DNA of 55,838 bases from Streptomyces humi (GCF_001005085.2 NZ_LBMU02000083.1:1-55838); one strand, 5' to 3'; counted from the first letter of the stretch, positions 32,370-41,608 are shown. Notes: a model not told the origin generated them from the letters alone. A program made the numbers and translations.

Positions 32370-33182
32370 GTGAAAAAGCTCTCCGCACGACGACGCCATC
32401 CGCTGGCGGCGGTCGTCGTCCTACTCCTCGCGCTGGTGGGCACCGGGGGGGCCTACGCCTTTCTCGCACCCGCGGGCAAGGCTCAGGCCGATGAGACCTC
32501 CCAGTCCCTGACGATCGAGGAGGGCCAGAAGCTCTACTCGGTCGGCTGCGCCAGCTGCCACGGCACCAAGGGTCAGGGCTCGTCCGACGGCCCCAGCCTG
32601 GTGGGCGTGGGCGCCGCGGCCGTCGACTTCCAGGTCGGCACCGGCCGCATGCCGGCCGCCACCTCGCAGGGCCCGCAGGTCGTCAAGAAGAAGAACATCT
32701 ACACCCAGGCGCAGATCGACCAGCTCGCGGCGTACATCGCCTCGCTCGGCGCCGGCCCCGAGGTCCCCACCTCGGAGCAGTACGGCGCGGACGGTGCCGA
32801 CATCGCCAAGGGTGGTGAGCTCTTCCGCACGAACTGCGCGCAGTGCCACAACTTCGTGGGCGCCGGTGGCGCGCTGACGAAGGGCAAGTTCGCCCCGAAC
32901 CTCGAGGGCGTAGCCCCGAAGCACATCTACGAGGCCATGCAGACGGGCCCGCAGAACATGCCGTCCTTCCCCGACACCACGCTGACGGAGAAGAACAAGA
33001 AGGACATCATCGCGTACATCGACGCGGTCAACAGCCCCAACACGGAGAACCCCGGCGGTCTCGACCTGGGCGGCCTCGGGCCGGTCAGTGAGGGCCTGTT
33101 CGCGTGGATCTTCGGTCTCGGTGCCCTGATCGCGGTCGCCGTCTGGGTCGCCGCTCGGACCGCAAAGGCCAAGAAGTCATGA
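32370..33182 (+). CDS. qcrC: Diheme cytochrome c subunit of the bcc complex
   Basis: This 270-residue protein has an N-terminal signal-anchor helix (~12-32), two c-type heme sites CASCH (C60, C63, H64) and CAQCH (C156, C159, H160), and a C-terminal transmembrane helix (~238-258). The two hemes pass electrons from the Rieske/cytochrome b core straight to CuA of the oxidase, so no soluble cytochrome c is required. GTG start. The stop overlaps the qcrA ATG. Confidence 0.96.
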   Translation: MKKLSARRRHPLAAVVVLLLALVGTGGAYAFLAPAGKAQADETSQSLTIEEGQKLYSVGCASCHGTKGQGSSDGPSLVGVGAAAVDFQVGTGRMPAATSQGPQVVKKKNIYTQAQIDQLAAYIASLGAGPEVPTSEQYGADGADIAKGGELFRTNCAQCHNFVGAGGALTKGKFAPNLEGVAPKHIYEAMQTGPQNMPSFPDTTLTEKNKKDIIAYIDAVNSPNTENPGGLDLGGLGPVSEGLFAWIFGLGALIAVAVWVAARTAKAKKS

Positions 33183-34237
33183 GTAGCCAAGACATTCCAG
33201 AAGAGAACCTGCCCGCTGAGCAGGGCCACGCGCACGGCGCCGTGGACGTGGCGGACGAGAGGGACCCGTTCACGGACCCCGGTCTGCCGCCCCACGAGCA
33301 CCGGATCCAGGACATCGACGAGCGGGCCGCCAAGCGGTCCGAGCGCGTCGTCGCCCTGCTGTTCACGATCTCGATGCTGGCCACTGTCGGCTTCATCGCG
33401 TCGTACGTGACGATCCCGCACGACAAGTCGATCTTCGTCTTCCCGCTCGGTCACATCAGCGCGCTGAACTTCGCGCTGGGCATGACCCTCGGTACGGCGC
33501 TGTTCTGCATCGGCGCGGGCGCGGTCCACTGGGCCCGCACCCTGATGTCCGACGTGGAGGTCGCCGACGAGCGACACGCCATCTCGGCCGAGCCCGAGGT
33601 CAAGGCCAAGGTCCTGGCCGACTTCAAGCAGGGCGCCAAGGAGTCGGCGATCGGCCGGCGCAAGCTGATCCGCAACACGATGTTCGGCGCGCTGACCCTG
33701 GTCCCGCTCTCCGGTGTCGTGCTGCTGCGCGACCTCGGACCGCTGCCGGGCACCTCGCTGCGCCACACGGCGTGGTCGAAGGGCAAGCTGCTCGTCAACA
33801 TGAACACCAACGAGCCGCTGCGTCCCTCCGACGTCGCCGTCGGTTCGCTGACCTTCGCCAAGCCCGAGGGCGTCGAGGAAGACCAGGAGGACTTCCAGAA
33901 CGTGATGGCGAAGGCGGCCCTGATGATCATCCGGCTCCAGCCGGACAACATCAAGGACAAGCGCGAGCTCGAGTGGTCGCACGAGGGCATCGTCGCCTAC
34001 TCGAAGATCTGCACCCACGTCGGTTGCCCGATCTCGCTGTACGAGCAGCAGACCCACCACGTGCTCTGCCCGTGCCACCAGTCCACCTTCGACCTCTCCG
34101 ACGGTGCCCGAGTGATCTTCGGCCCGGCCGGTCACGCCCTGCCGCAGCTGCGCATCGGTGTGAGCGAGGAGGGCTACCTCCAGGCGCTCGGCGACTTCGA
34201 GGAGCCCGTCGGTCCTGCATTCTGGGAGCGCGGATGA
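33179..34237 (+). CDS. qcrA: Rieske iron-sulfur subunit of the bcc complex
   Basis: This 352-residue Rieske protein has the long actinobacterial N-terminus with three transmembrane helices (~57-78, ~93-117, ~168-184). The third follows IGRRKLIRN, a twin-arginine-type motif; in Streptomyces this protein is known to need Sec for the first helices and Tat for the folded domain. The 2Fe-2S site is CTHVGC (C278, H280, C283) and CPCHQS (C297, C299, H300). Start and stop overlap qcrC and qcrB by four bases each. Confidence 0.96.
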   Translation: MSSQDIPEENLPAEQGHAHGAVDVADERDPFTDPGLPPHEHRIQDIDERAAKRSERVVALLFTISMLATVGFIASYVTIPHDKSIFVFPLGHISALNFALGMTLGTALFCIGAGAVHWARTLMSDVEVADERHAISAEPEVKAKVLADFKQGAKESAIGRRKLIRNTMFGALTLVPLSGVVLLRDLGPLPGTSLRHTAWSKGKLLVNMNTNEPLRPSDVAVGSLTFAKPEGVEEDQEDFQNVMAKAALMIIRLQPDNIKDKRELEWSHEGIVAYSKICTHVGCPISLYEQQTHHVLCPCHQSTFDLSDGARVIFGPAGHALPQLRIGVSEEGYLQALGDFEEPVGPAFWERG

Positions 34238-35871
34238 GCACTTCAGAAACCTCAGAGTCCCGCGCACGCGGGAAGGCACCGGCCGGCGAGCGTGTCGCCG
34301 ACTGGGCCGACGGACGGCTCGGGATCTACTCCCTCGCCAAGTCCAACATGCGCAAGATCTTCCCCGACCACTGGTCGTTCATGTTGGGCGAAGTGTGCAT
34401 GTACAGCTTCATCATCATCATCCTGACGGGTGTGTACCTGACGCTGTTCTTCCACCCGTCGATGAACGAGGTGGAGTACCACGGCAGCTACGTCCCGCTC
34501 CAGGGCCAGCTGATGTCCGAGGCGTTCAACTCGACCCTGCACATCTCCTTCGACGTGCGCGGTGGCCTGCTCATCCGGCAGATCCACCACTGGGCCGCGC
34601 TGATCTTCCTCGCCGGCATGTTCGTGCACATGATGCGCGTGTTCTTCACCGGCGCGTTCCGCAAGCCGCGTGAGATCAACTGGCTGTTCGGCTTCCTGCT
34701 GTTCGTCCTCGGCATGTTCACCGGCTTCACCGGTTACTCGCTCCCCGACGACCTGCTCTCCGGCACCGGTGTCCGCTTCACCGAGGGCGCGATCCTGTCG
34801 ATGCCGATCGTCGGCTCGTACATCTCGTTCTTCCTCTTCGGCGGCGAGTTCCCCGGCCACGACTTCGTCGCCCGGTTCTACTCGATCCACATCCTGCTGC
34901 TGCCGGGCATCATGCTCGGGCTGATGGTGGGCCACCTGATCCTGGTCTTCTACCACAAGCACACGCAGTTCGCGGGTCCCGGAAAGACCAACAACAACGT
35001 CGTCGGCATGCCGCTGCTGCCGGTCTACATGGCCAAGGCCGGAGGCTTCTTCTTCCTGGTCTTCGGTGTCATCGCGGCCATCGCGGCGACCACTCAGATC
35101 AACCCGATCTGGGCCATGGGCCCCTACCGTCCGGACCAGGTGTCCACCGGCGCCCAGCCCGACTGGTACATGGGCTTCGCCGAGGGTCTGATCCGCTACA
35201 TGCCGGGCTGGGAGATCAACTTCTGGGGCCACACCCTGGTCCTGGGCGTCTTCATCCCGCTGGTCCTGTTCGGTGTGGTCCTCGCGGCGATCGCGGTCTA
35301 CCCGTTCATCGAGTCCTGGGTCACCGGCGACAAGAGCGAGCACCACATCCTGGACCGCCCGCGCAACGCCCCGACCCGCACCGGTTTCGGTGTCGCCTGG
35401 GTGACCGTCTACATGGTCGGCCTGATCGGTGGTGGCAACGACCTGATCGCCACCCACTTCCACCTGTCGATCAACGACGTCACCTGGTTCGTCCGGATCT
35501 TCTTCTTCGCCGGACCGGTGATCGCGTTCATCGTCACCAAGCGGATCTGCCTCGGCCTCCAGCGCCGGGACAAGGAGAAGGTGCTGCACGGCCGCGAGAC
35601 CGGCATCATCAAGCGGCTCCCGCACGGTGAGTTCATCGAGGTCCACGAGCCGCTCTCGCAGGAGCAGCTGCACACCCTCACGGCCCACCACCAGTACGAG
35701 CCGGCCCAGGTCGGCCCGGCGGTCGACGAGAACGGCGTCGAGCGCAAGATCAAGGGGTCCGAGAAGCTCCGCGCCAAGCTGAGCAACGCCTACTACGGCG
35801 AGGACAACCAGATCCCGAAGCCGACCGTCGAGGAGTACAAGGAGATCACGAGCGGCCACGGCCACCACTGA
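34234..35871 (+). CDS. qcrB: Cytochrome b subunit of the bcc complex
   Basis: This 545-residue protein has a cytochrome b core with heme-binding histidines in QIHHWAALIFLAGMFVHMM and RFYSIHILLLPG...GHLILVFYHKH, a quinol-site-like GPYRPDQVSTGAQPDWYMG segment and helices up to ~residue 440. A hydrophilic C-terminal extension of ~115 residues (GIIKRLPHGEFIEVHEPL...) is characteristic of actinobacterial QcrB. It oxidises menaquinol. A terminator follows, so the operon ends here. Confidence 0.96.
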   Translation: MSTSETSESRARGKAPAGERVADWADGRLGIYSLAKSNMRKIFPDHWSFMLGEVCMYSFIIIILTGVYLTLFFHPSMNEVEYHGSYVPLQGQLMSEAFNSTLHISFDVRGGLLIRQIHHWAALIFLAGMFVHMMRVFFTGAFRKPREINWLFGFLLFVLGMFTGFTGYSLPDDLLSGTGVRFTEGAILSMPIVGSYISFFLFGGEFPGHDFVARFYSIHILLLPGIMLGLMVGHLILVFYHKHTQFAGPGKTNNNVVGMPLLPVYMAKAGGFFFLVFGVIAAIAATTQINPIWAMGPYRPDQVSTGAQPDWYMGFAEGLIRYMPGWEINFWGHTLVLGVFIPLVLFGVVLAAIAVYPFIESWVTGDKSEHHILDRPRNAPTRTGFGVAWVTVYMVGLIGGGNDLIATHFHLSINDVTWFVRIFFFAGPVIAFIVTKRICLGLQRRDKEKVLHGRETGIIKRLPHGEFIEVHEPLSQEQLHTLTAHHQYEPAQVGPAVDENGVERKIKGSEKLRAKLSNAYYGEDNQIPKPTVEEYKEITSGHGHH

Positions 35872-35895
35872 TCGACGGCGTCGCCACGCCACGGT

Positions 35896-35934
35896 CGAAG
35901 GGCCCCCGTCCGGTGTACGGACGGGGGCCCTTCG
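35896..35934 (+). terminator. Terminator of the ctaE-qcrCAB operon
   Basis: CGAAGGGCCCCCGTCCG (35896-35912) and CGGACGGGGGCCCTTCG (35918-35934) form a perfect 17-base stem with a 5-base loop. Confidence 0.9.
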
Positions 35935-36006
35935 CCGTGCCGCGGGCTGGATAGGGTGAGCACTGAAACGGGTTTTTCCACCGGTACGACACTCAGGAGC
36001 GGCCTT

Positions 36007-37071
36007 ATGAGCGCTGTGACCCCCGCTGGAGGCGACACCGCGGCGGGCCGTTCCTGGCCCGGGGTGCTGAACGCGCTGCTGTACGGACAGGACCAGAGCG
36101 CCGACGCCACGGCCTGGGCGATGGACCAGATCATGCGTGGCCAGGCCACCGACGCGCAGATCGCCGGCTTCGTGGTCGCCCTGCGGGCCAAGGGCGAGAC
36201 GGTCGACGAGATCAACGGGCTCGTCCGCACGATGTACGAGCACGCCAACGTCATCGAGGTGCCGGGCCGCACGGTCGACATCGTCGGGACCGGCGGTGAC
36301 GGCGCCAAGACGGTGAACATCTCCACGATGTCCGCCCTGGTGGTGGCGGGCACGGGCGCGAAGGTCGTCAAGCACGGCAACCGGGCGGCGTCCTCCGCCT
36401 CCGGGGCCTCGGACGTCCTGGAGAAGCTCGGCGTCAACCTCGACCTGACCCCGCAGCGGGTCGCCGAGGTCGCCGAGGAGGCGGGCATCACCTTCTGCTT
36501 CGCCGTCAAGTTCCACCCGGCGCTGCGGTACGCGGGCGCCGCCCGCGGTCAGCTGGGCATCCGCACGGTGTTCAACATCCTCGGCCCGCTGACCAACCCG
36601 GCCAGGGTCCGCGCCCAGGCCGTCGGCGTCGCGGACCCCCGCATGGCCCCCGTCGTCGCGGGCGTCTTCGCGGAGCGCGGGAACTCCTCCCTGGTCTTCC
36701 GCGGTGACGACGGCCTCGACGAACTGACGACGACGGCCACGTCCCGGGTCTGGACCGTCCGCGACGGCAAGGTCACGGAGGACACCTTCGACCCGCGGGA
36801 CGTCGGCATCGACCTGGTCCCGGTGGAGGCCCTGCGGGGCGGCGACCCGTCGTACAACGCGGAGGTCGCCCGCCGGCTCCTGGACGGCGAGACGGGCCCG
36901 GTACGGGACGCGGTGCTGCTCAACTCGGCGGCGGCCCTGGTGGCCCTGGACCCGGGCGCCGGGACCCTGGCCGAACAACTGCGGGCCGGCATGGAGCGAG
37001 CGGCGGAGTCGATCGACTCCGGCGCCGCGAAGCGGGTGCTCGAGCGCTGGGCAGCCGCCACGAACAAGTAG
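36007..37071 (+). CDS. trpD: Anthranilate phosphoribosyltransferase
   Basis: TrpD transfers phosphoribose from PRPP to anthranilate in tryptophan synthesis. The 354 residues contain the PRPP/Mg site DIVGTGGDGAKTVNIST, KHGNRAASSASGASDVLE, the anthranilate-site Arg in FNILGPLTNPARVRAQ and the metal-binding GDDGLDE motif. The ATG follows AGGAGCGG. TAGGGT at 35951-35956 may be its -10 element. No Trp-rich leader peptide is seen. It stands alone, away from other trp genes, at the same relative place as in mycobacteria. Confidence 0.95.
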   Translation: MSAVTPAGGDTAAGRSWPGVLNALLYGQDQSADATAWAMDQIMRGQATDAQIAGFVVALRAKGETVDEINGLVRTMYEHANVIEVPGRTVDIVGTGGDGAKTVNISTMSALVVAGTGAKVVKHGNRAASSASGASDVLEKLGVNLDLTPQRVAEVAEEAGITFCFAVKFHPALRYAGAARGQLGIRTVFNILGPLTNPARVRAQAVGVADPRMAPVVAGVFAERGNSSLVFRGDDGLDELTTTATSRVWTVRDGKVTEDTFDPRDVGIDLVPVEALRGGDPSYNAEVARRLLDGETGPVRDAVLLNSAAALVALDPGAGTLAEQLRAGMERAAESIDSGAAKRVLERWAAATNK

Positions 37072-37709
37072 GAGGCACGGCCGACGGGGCGGAGGCGCGG
37101 TCCGGCACCGCCGGGCCCCGCCGTCGTGGCTGAACGCCGTTACGGCGGCGAGAGGAGGACCGGCGACGATGCTCATGGCGTCAACGACCGGCCTGCGTCT
37201 CCTCCCGCCGCGACGCCGCGCAACCCGGCACTGCCTCTCGGCGGTGCCGTACCGGCCTCACACGTGTCCCGTCATACGGAGAGGAATCCCGAGCGTCAGC
37301 GCTCTTTCCTCCCGCCGCGACGGCGCGCAGGCAGACACTGCCTTTTCGGCGGTGCCGTACCGGCCTCGCACGCGTCCCGTCATCCGGACACGAGTTGCGC
37401 GGCGGCGATCATCTCACCTACGTTTCTTTCCAGGTCATGAGTGACAGTCATGAGGCCCCGGCCGACTGTCCGGCAACCCTCCGTCCGTGGCGGGGTGCCC
37501 CGGGTGAAGACCAGGCCGTAGGCAGCGAGGTCTGCGGCAAGCGCGGACCCCTCGTGATCCAGGGGGTCCTGGTCGTCGAGGAGTCTTCCGTGAGCAAGCG
37601 AATGCGATAGGGCCGCAGAGCCCCGCCTCCGCATCCCCTTTTCCCCTGCCGTTGCTCGAGCGCGTCCGCTCGCACGGCGGATTTCACCTGCGTTCACGGG
37701 AGTTCACCC
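37072..37709. other. 638-bp gene-poor region with repeats
   Basis: Between trpD and the aminotransferase there is a partial hairpin after trpD (GACGGGGC / GCCCCGCCGTC, 37083-37126), the 107-bp repeat pair (37202-37395), and a tiny open frame VSKRMR-stop (37590-37610) with a well-placed GAGGAG before its GTG. Longer frames on either strand (for instance minus-strand 37380-37697) have weak third-position GC and no ribosome site, so I do not call them genes. Confidence 0.6.
37202..37395. repeat. Two-copy ~107-bp repeat related to the 3.5-kb array
   Basis: CTCCCGCCGCGACG begins copies at 37202 and 37309. Both go on through a GGCGGTGCCGTACCGGCCTC segment and a CGTCCCGTCAT-type end. They share CCGCCGCGACGGCGC and GGCGGTGCCG with the 123-bp array at 3478-3945, so both belong to one loose repeat family. 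Confidence 0.7.
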
Positions 37710-39071
37710 ATGTCTGTCTCCACCGCTGCCGCCGCCCAGTCGGTTTGTGCCCCCCTGCCCGTTCTGGGGCGGGATGTCACCGTCCCGCTCGTCACCGGCG
37801 GCGAGGTCACCTACGCGGCCCTCGACTACGCGGCCAGCGCCCCCGCGCTCCAGCGGGTCTGGGACGACGTGGCCGCGTACGCCCCGTACTACGGCAGCGT
37901 CCACCGCGGCGCCGGCTACCTCTCCCAGCTGTCCACGGACCTCTTCGAGAACGCCCGGAAGACCGTCGCCGAGTTCCTCGACTGCCGCCCCGACGACCAG
38001 CTGGTCTTCACCCGCTCGACCACGGACTCCCTGAACCTCCTGGCCCGCGCTCTCCCCGCCGACTGCCAGGTGTTCGTCTTCGAGACCGAGCACCACGCCT
38101 CCCTGCTGCCCTGGCAGGACGCCCGGGTCAGCTACCTCGACGCCCCCCGCACCCCGCAGCAGGCCGTGGCCACCCTGGAGCGGGCCCTCGCCGACCGCGA
38201 CCCGTACGGCCCGGCCCTGGTCTGCGTCACCGGCGCCTCGAACGTCACCGGCGAGCTGTGGCCGGTGCGGGAGCTGGCCGCCGCCGCCCACGCGCACGGC
38301 GCCCGGATCGTCCTGGACGCCGCCCAGCTGGCCCCGCACCACCCGGTCTCGGTCCGCGACCTCGACGTCGACTGGGTCGCCTTCTCCGGCCACAAGCTGT
38401 ACGCCCCCTTCGGCTCCGGCGTCCTCGCCGGCCGCGCCGACTGGCTCCGGGCCGCCGAGCCGTACCTCGCGGGCGGCGGCGCCAGCCGCAAGGTCACCCG
38501 GCGCGAGGACGGGGGAGTGGCCGTGGAGTGGCACGAGAGCGCCGCACGGCACGAGGCCGGGTCGCCCAACGTGATCGGCGCCTACTCCATCGCCTCCGCC
38601 TGCAAGGCGCTGACCGAGGCGGGCTGGGACACCCTGGTCGCCCGTGAGGAGCACCTGATCGCCGAGGTCCGCGCGGGTCTCGCCGAGGTCCCCGAGGTCA
38701 GGGTCCTCTCCCTGTTCGGCGACGACGCCCCGCGCGTCGGCGTGATCTCCTTCGTGGTCGAGGGCTGGAACAGCTCCCACTTCGCCGCGGCCCTCTCCGC
38801 CGAGTACGGCATCGGCGTCCGCGACGGCCTCTTCTGTGCCCACCCGCTGGTCAGGACCCTGCTCGGCTCCGACCCGCAGAGCCAGGGCGAGTGCGGCGCG
38901 CCGGAGGCCGCACCGGGCGAGAAGTCGCTGAACGCGATCCGGGTGAGCTTCGGCGCGGGCACCCCGGACGAGCACGTGACCCGGTTCGTGAGCGCCGTGC
39001 GGGAACTGGTCGGCAACGGGGCGAAGTGGAACTACCGTACGGAAGACGGCCGTTGCGTACCGGCCGTGTGA
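37710..39071 (+). CDS. Class V PLP aminotransferase / cysteine desulfurase-like
   Basis: This 453-residue enzyme has the class V fold: LDYAASAPALQ, RSTTDSLNLLAR, the EHHASLLPW His motif, VLDAAQLAPHHPV and the PLP Lys in FSGHKLYAPFGSG. A Cys in the GLFCAHPL segment lies near where desulfurases keep their reactive Cys, but SufS/IscS loop motifs are not clear. It could be a desulfurase, selenocysteine lyase or another beta-eliminating aminotransferase. It has a SHGC-free, soluble sequence and no linked Fe-S assembly genes here. Substrate unresolved. Confidence 0.82.
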   Translation: MSVSTAAAAQSVCAPLPVLGRDVTVPLVTGGEVTYAALDYAASAPALQRVWDDVAAYAPYYGSVHRGAGYLSQLSTDLFENARKTVAEFLDCRPDDQLVFTRSTTDSLNLLARALPADCQVFVFETEHHASLLPWQDARVSYLDAPRTPQQAVATLERALADRDPYGPALVCVTGASNVTGELWPVRELAAAAHAHGARIVLDAAQLAPHHPVSVRDLDVDWVAFSGHKLYAPFGSGVLAGRADWLRAAEPYLAGGGASRKVTRREDGGVAVEWHESAARHEAGSPNVIGAYSIASACKALTEAGWDTLVAREEHLIAEVRAGLAEVPEVRVLSLFGDDAPRVGVISFVVEGWNSSHFAAALSAEYGIGVRDGLFCAHPLVRTLLGSDPQSQGECGAPEAAPGEKSLNAIRVSFGAGTPDEHVTRFVSAVRELVGNGAKWNYRTEDGRCVPAV

Positions 39072-39139
39072 CGCACTGACGTCCGGCCGCCCGTATACGC
39101 TCCTCTCGGCGTCCGTACGGAGGGCAGGGGGAGCGCGGG

Positions 39140-41287
39140 GTGCTGGAGCTGCGGGACACGGATCCCCGGACCGTCGGGCCCTACGAGGTCCGGGGCAGAC
39201 TCGGATCCGGCGGGATGGGCGAGGTGTACCTCGCCGAGGCCCGCGGCGGTCTGCGGCTCGCGGTGAAGGTGGTGCGCGCCGAACACGCCGAGGACCGCAC
39301 CTTCCGGGCCCGGTTCCGGCACGAGGTGCGGGCTGCGGGGACCGTCGGCGGTGCGGGCACGTACACCGCGCGGGTGGTGGACGCCGACACCGAGGCCGTA
39401 CGGCCGTGGATGGCCACCGAGTACGTGGACGGGCCGAACCTGCGGGACGCGGTCCTCGACGGCGGCCCGCTGCCCGCGGACGCGGTACGGCTGCTCGCGG
39501 CGGCCCTCGCCGAGGCGCTGGCCGCGATCCACGCCAAGGGGCTGGTGCACCGGGACCTCAAGCCCTCCAACATCCTGCTGGCGCCGGACGGCCCGCGGGT
39601 CATCGACTTCGGGATCGTCCGGGCCCTGGAGGGGACGGCGCTGACCCGGACCGGGGTGATCGTGGGCTCGGTCGGCTATGTGTCGCCCGAGCAGATCCGC
39701 AACGGCGCCCACGTGGGCCCCGCCAGTGACGTCTTCTCGCTGGGCGCGGTCCTCGCGTACGCCGCCGGCGGCCGGGAGCCGTTCGGGGAGGGGCAGGACT
39801 CGGTCGTCCTGCTGCGGATCCTCACCGGGGACGTCGACCTGTCCGCCGTGCCCGAGGACCACCTGCCGCTCGTGGAGTCGTGCCTGCGCGACGACCCGGC
39901 GGCCCGTCCGGCCCCCGCCGACGTGGTCGCGGCCGCCGGGCACACGGCGGACAGCCTGCGCGAGGGGCTGCGGGCCGGGTGGTACGCGGGCGGGCCGCCG
40001 ACGGAACCCGGCACCGCGGACAGCGGTGCGCGGTGGATGCCGGAGCACGGCTCGGGGGAGCGGGACAGCCGGGTCGAGTACATGGCGCCGGTGACCGTCT
40101 CGGACGCCCCCACGGTCCCGCCGGAGACCGCCGCGCCCTCCCGGCGGCGTCTGCTGGCGGGCGCCGCGGCCGGCGCCGCGGCCGTGGCGGCCGGGGGCGC
40201 CGGCGGCTGGCTGTGGCTGCGGCGCTCCTCGAAGAGCACCGGTCCGCAGACGGTCCGGGACGAGGAGGGCACGGTCCCGCCCGGGACGGCCGAGGTGGGC
40301 TGGCAGTGCCAGGTCCAGGGGCTCGGCGGGCAGCGCGGCCCGTGCGCGGCGCTGTCCCCCGACGGGCGGCTGGTGTACGTCGGCGGGGCGGACGGCTCGC
40401 TGCACGTGCTCGACCTGAACGGCCGCCCCGTGCGGACCACCCCGCTGGGCGGCCCGGTGATGTCCCCGCTGGCCACCGCCGACGGCGTGTACTGCCTGCT
40501 GTACGACGACCGGGAGGGCGCCACCCGGCTCTGCGCGCTCGACCGGGGCGGCCGGCCGCGCTGGACCAGGCCGGTCACCGGGACCAGCCAGGTCCCGGTC
40601 GCCGCGGGCGGCCTGGTGCTGGTCTCCTACGGCCCGACCGACGCGGGCGGGGTCCGCGCGTACGCCGCCGACGGAACGGTGGCCTGGTCCGTGTCCACCG
40701 GTGCCGCGCCCACCAGCGAGCCCATGGCGGCGGGCGGGGTCGTGTACACCGGGACGTTCGGGGACCGGCTGCTGGCCCTCGACGCGAAGACCGGCCGGCG
40801 GCTGTGGACGACCGCCGCCGGCAGCGACACCGGCCGGCCGACGCTGGTCGGGGACGTCCTGGTGGCCGGGTCGGGCGGCGAGCAGATGCTGCACGGCATC
40901 GACCGGACGGGAAAGGCGCTGTGGCACCGGTCGGGCCACGAGCTGCCGGGCGCGAGCCGCTATTTCACGAGCGTGGCCCTCGGCGGCCTGGCGGTCACCG
41001 CGAGCGCCTTCGAGCTGTTCGCCCTGCACCCCGCCGACGGATCGAAGGCGTGGGTCTTCCTGCTCACCGGCGAGGGCACCCAGTACAGCGATCCCACGGT
41101 CGCGGGCGGCACGCTCTACGTCCGCCAGGGCTCGACGCTCTTCGGCGTGGACCGCGCGGGCCGGCGGACCTGGCGCAGACGCGTCGAGGGCGGCGCGTCC
41201 GTCGGCACCCAGAGCCCGGTCGTCCGGGACGGCCGGATCTACGTCGCGACCGCCGACGGCGTCACCGTCCTCGCCCTGCGGGACTAG
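39140..41287 (+). CDS. Ser/Thr protein kinase with PQQ-like propeller (paralog)
   Basis: This 715-residue GTG-start kinase has GSGGMG (22-27), Lys43, HRDLKPSN (137-144), DFG (156-158) and SPEQ in a complete kinase domain. After a linker, SRRRLLAGAAAGAAAVAAGG (334-353) begins a single transmembrane helix; the RRRLL resembles a twin-arginine motif but lies mid-protein. The outside part has PQQ-like blades (GRLVYVGGADGSLHVLDL, DRLLALDAKTGRRLWTT, GRIYVATADGVTVLAL). Its design matches the kinase at 17215-19482, with diverged sequence. Confidence 0.92.
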   Translation: MLELRDTDPRTVGPYEVRGRLGSGGMGEVYLAEARGGLRLAVKVVRAEHAEDRTFRARFRHEVRAAGTVGGAGTYTARVVDADTEAVRPWMATEYVDGPNLRDAVLDGGPLPADAVRLLAAALAEALAAIHAKGLVHRDLKPSNILLAPDGPRVIDFGIVRALEGTALTRTGVIVGSVGYVSPEQIRNGAHVGPASDVFSLGAVLAYAAGGREPFGEGQDSVVLLRILTGDVDLSAVPEDHLPLVESCLRDDPAARPAPADVVAAAGHTADSLREGLRAGWYAGGPPTEPGTADSGARWMPEHGSGERDSRVEYMAPVTVSDAPTVPPETAAPSRRRLLAGAAAGAAAVAAGGAGGWLWLRRSSKSTGPQTVRDEEGTVPPGTAEVGWQCQVQGLGGQRGPCAALSPDGRLVYVGGADGSLHVLDLNGRPVRTTPLGGPVMSPLATADGVYCLLYDDREGATRLCALDRGGRPRWTRPVTGTSQVPVAAGGLVLVSYGPTDAGGVRAYAADGTVAWSVSTGAAPTSEPMAAGGVVYTGTFGDRLLALDAKTGRRLWTTAAGSDTGRPTLVGDVLVAGSGGEQMLHGIDRTGKALWHRSGHELPGASRYFTSVALGGLAVTASAFELFALHPADGSKAWVFLLTGEGTQYSDPTVAGGTLYVRQGSTLFGVDRAGRRTWRRRVEGGASVGTQSPVVRDGRIYVATADGVTVLALRD

Positions 41288-41326
41288 CCGGGGCCGCGGC
41301 GGGCGGCTGCCGGTGGCCCGCGCCGG

Positions 41327-41608
41327 CTAGCTGTCCAGGCCGATGGCGAAGGCCGCTTCCAGGTCGTGCTGCGAGTAGGTACGGAACGCGACGTGCGTGT
41401 CGGTGGCCTCCACGCCCCGGATCTTGCTGATCCGGCCGGGGATGACCTCGGCCAGGTCCTCGTGCTGCTGCACCCGGACCATGGCGATCAGGTCGTACGT
41501 GCCGGTGACGGAGAAGACCTCGCTGACGCTCTCCAGCGCGGCGATCTGTTCCGCGATCTCGGGGATCCGGTCCACGCTGGTCTTGATGAGGACGATCGCG
41601 GTGATCAC
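41327..41608 (-). CDS. Stand-alone AsnC/Lrp ligand-binding (RAM) domain protein
   Basis: This 93-residue protein is only the beta-alpha-beta-beta-alpha-beta effector domain of Lrp/AsnC regulators, with VFSVTGTYDLIAMVRVQ as the typical core and no helix-turn-helix. Such proteins bind amino acids as multimers and may modulate full-length Lrp proteins. The GTG start overlaps the rhomboid stop by four bases, so the two are co-translated. Confidence 0.88.
   Translation of the reverse strand: MITAIVLIKTSVDRIPEIAEQIAALESVSEVFSVTGTYDLIAMVRVQQHEDLAEVIPGRISKIRGVEATDTHVAFRTYSQHDLEAAFAIGLDS

Noticed and set aside
35935..36006. Tryptophan attenuator upstream of trpD
   Set aside because: The leader is only ~70 bases, has no short frame with Trp codons and no terminator/antiterminator pair; the hairpin present belongs to the qcrB end.
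37380..37697. 105-codon minus-strand frame between trpD and the aminotransferase
   Set aside because: Third-position GC is clearly lower than in neighbouring genes, no Shine-Dalgarno is visible and no family is recognised. It remains possible but unsupported.
41327..41608. Full Lrp/AsnC transcription factor with lost 5' end
   Set aside because: The start overlaps the rhomboid stop exactly, and stand-alone ligand-binding domain proteins of this length are a known type, so it is not a truncated gene.
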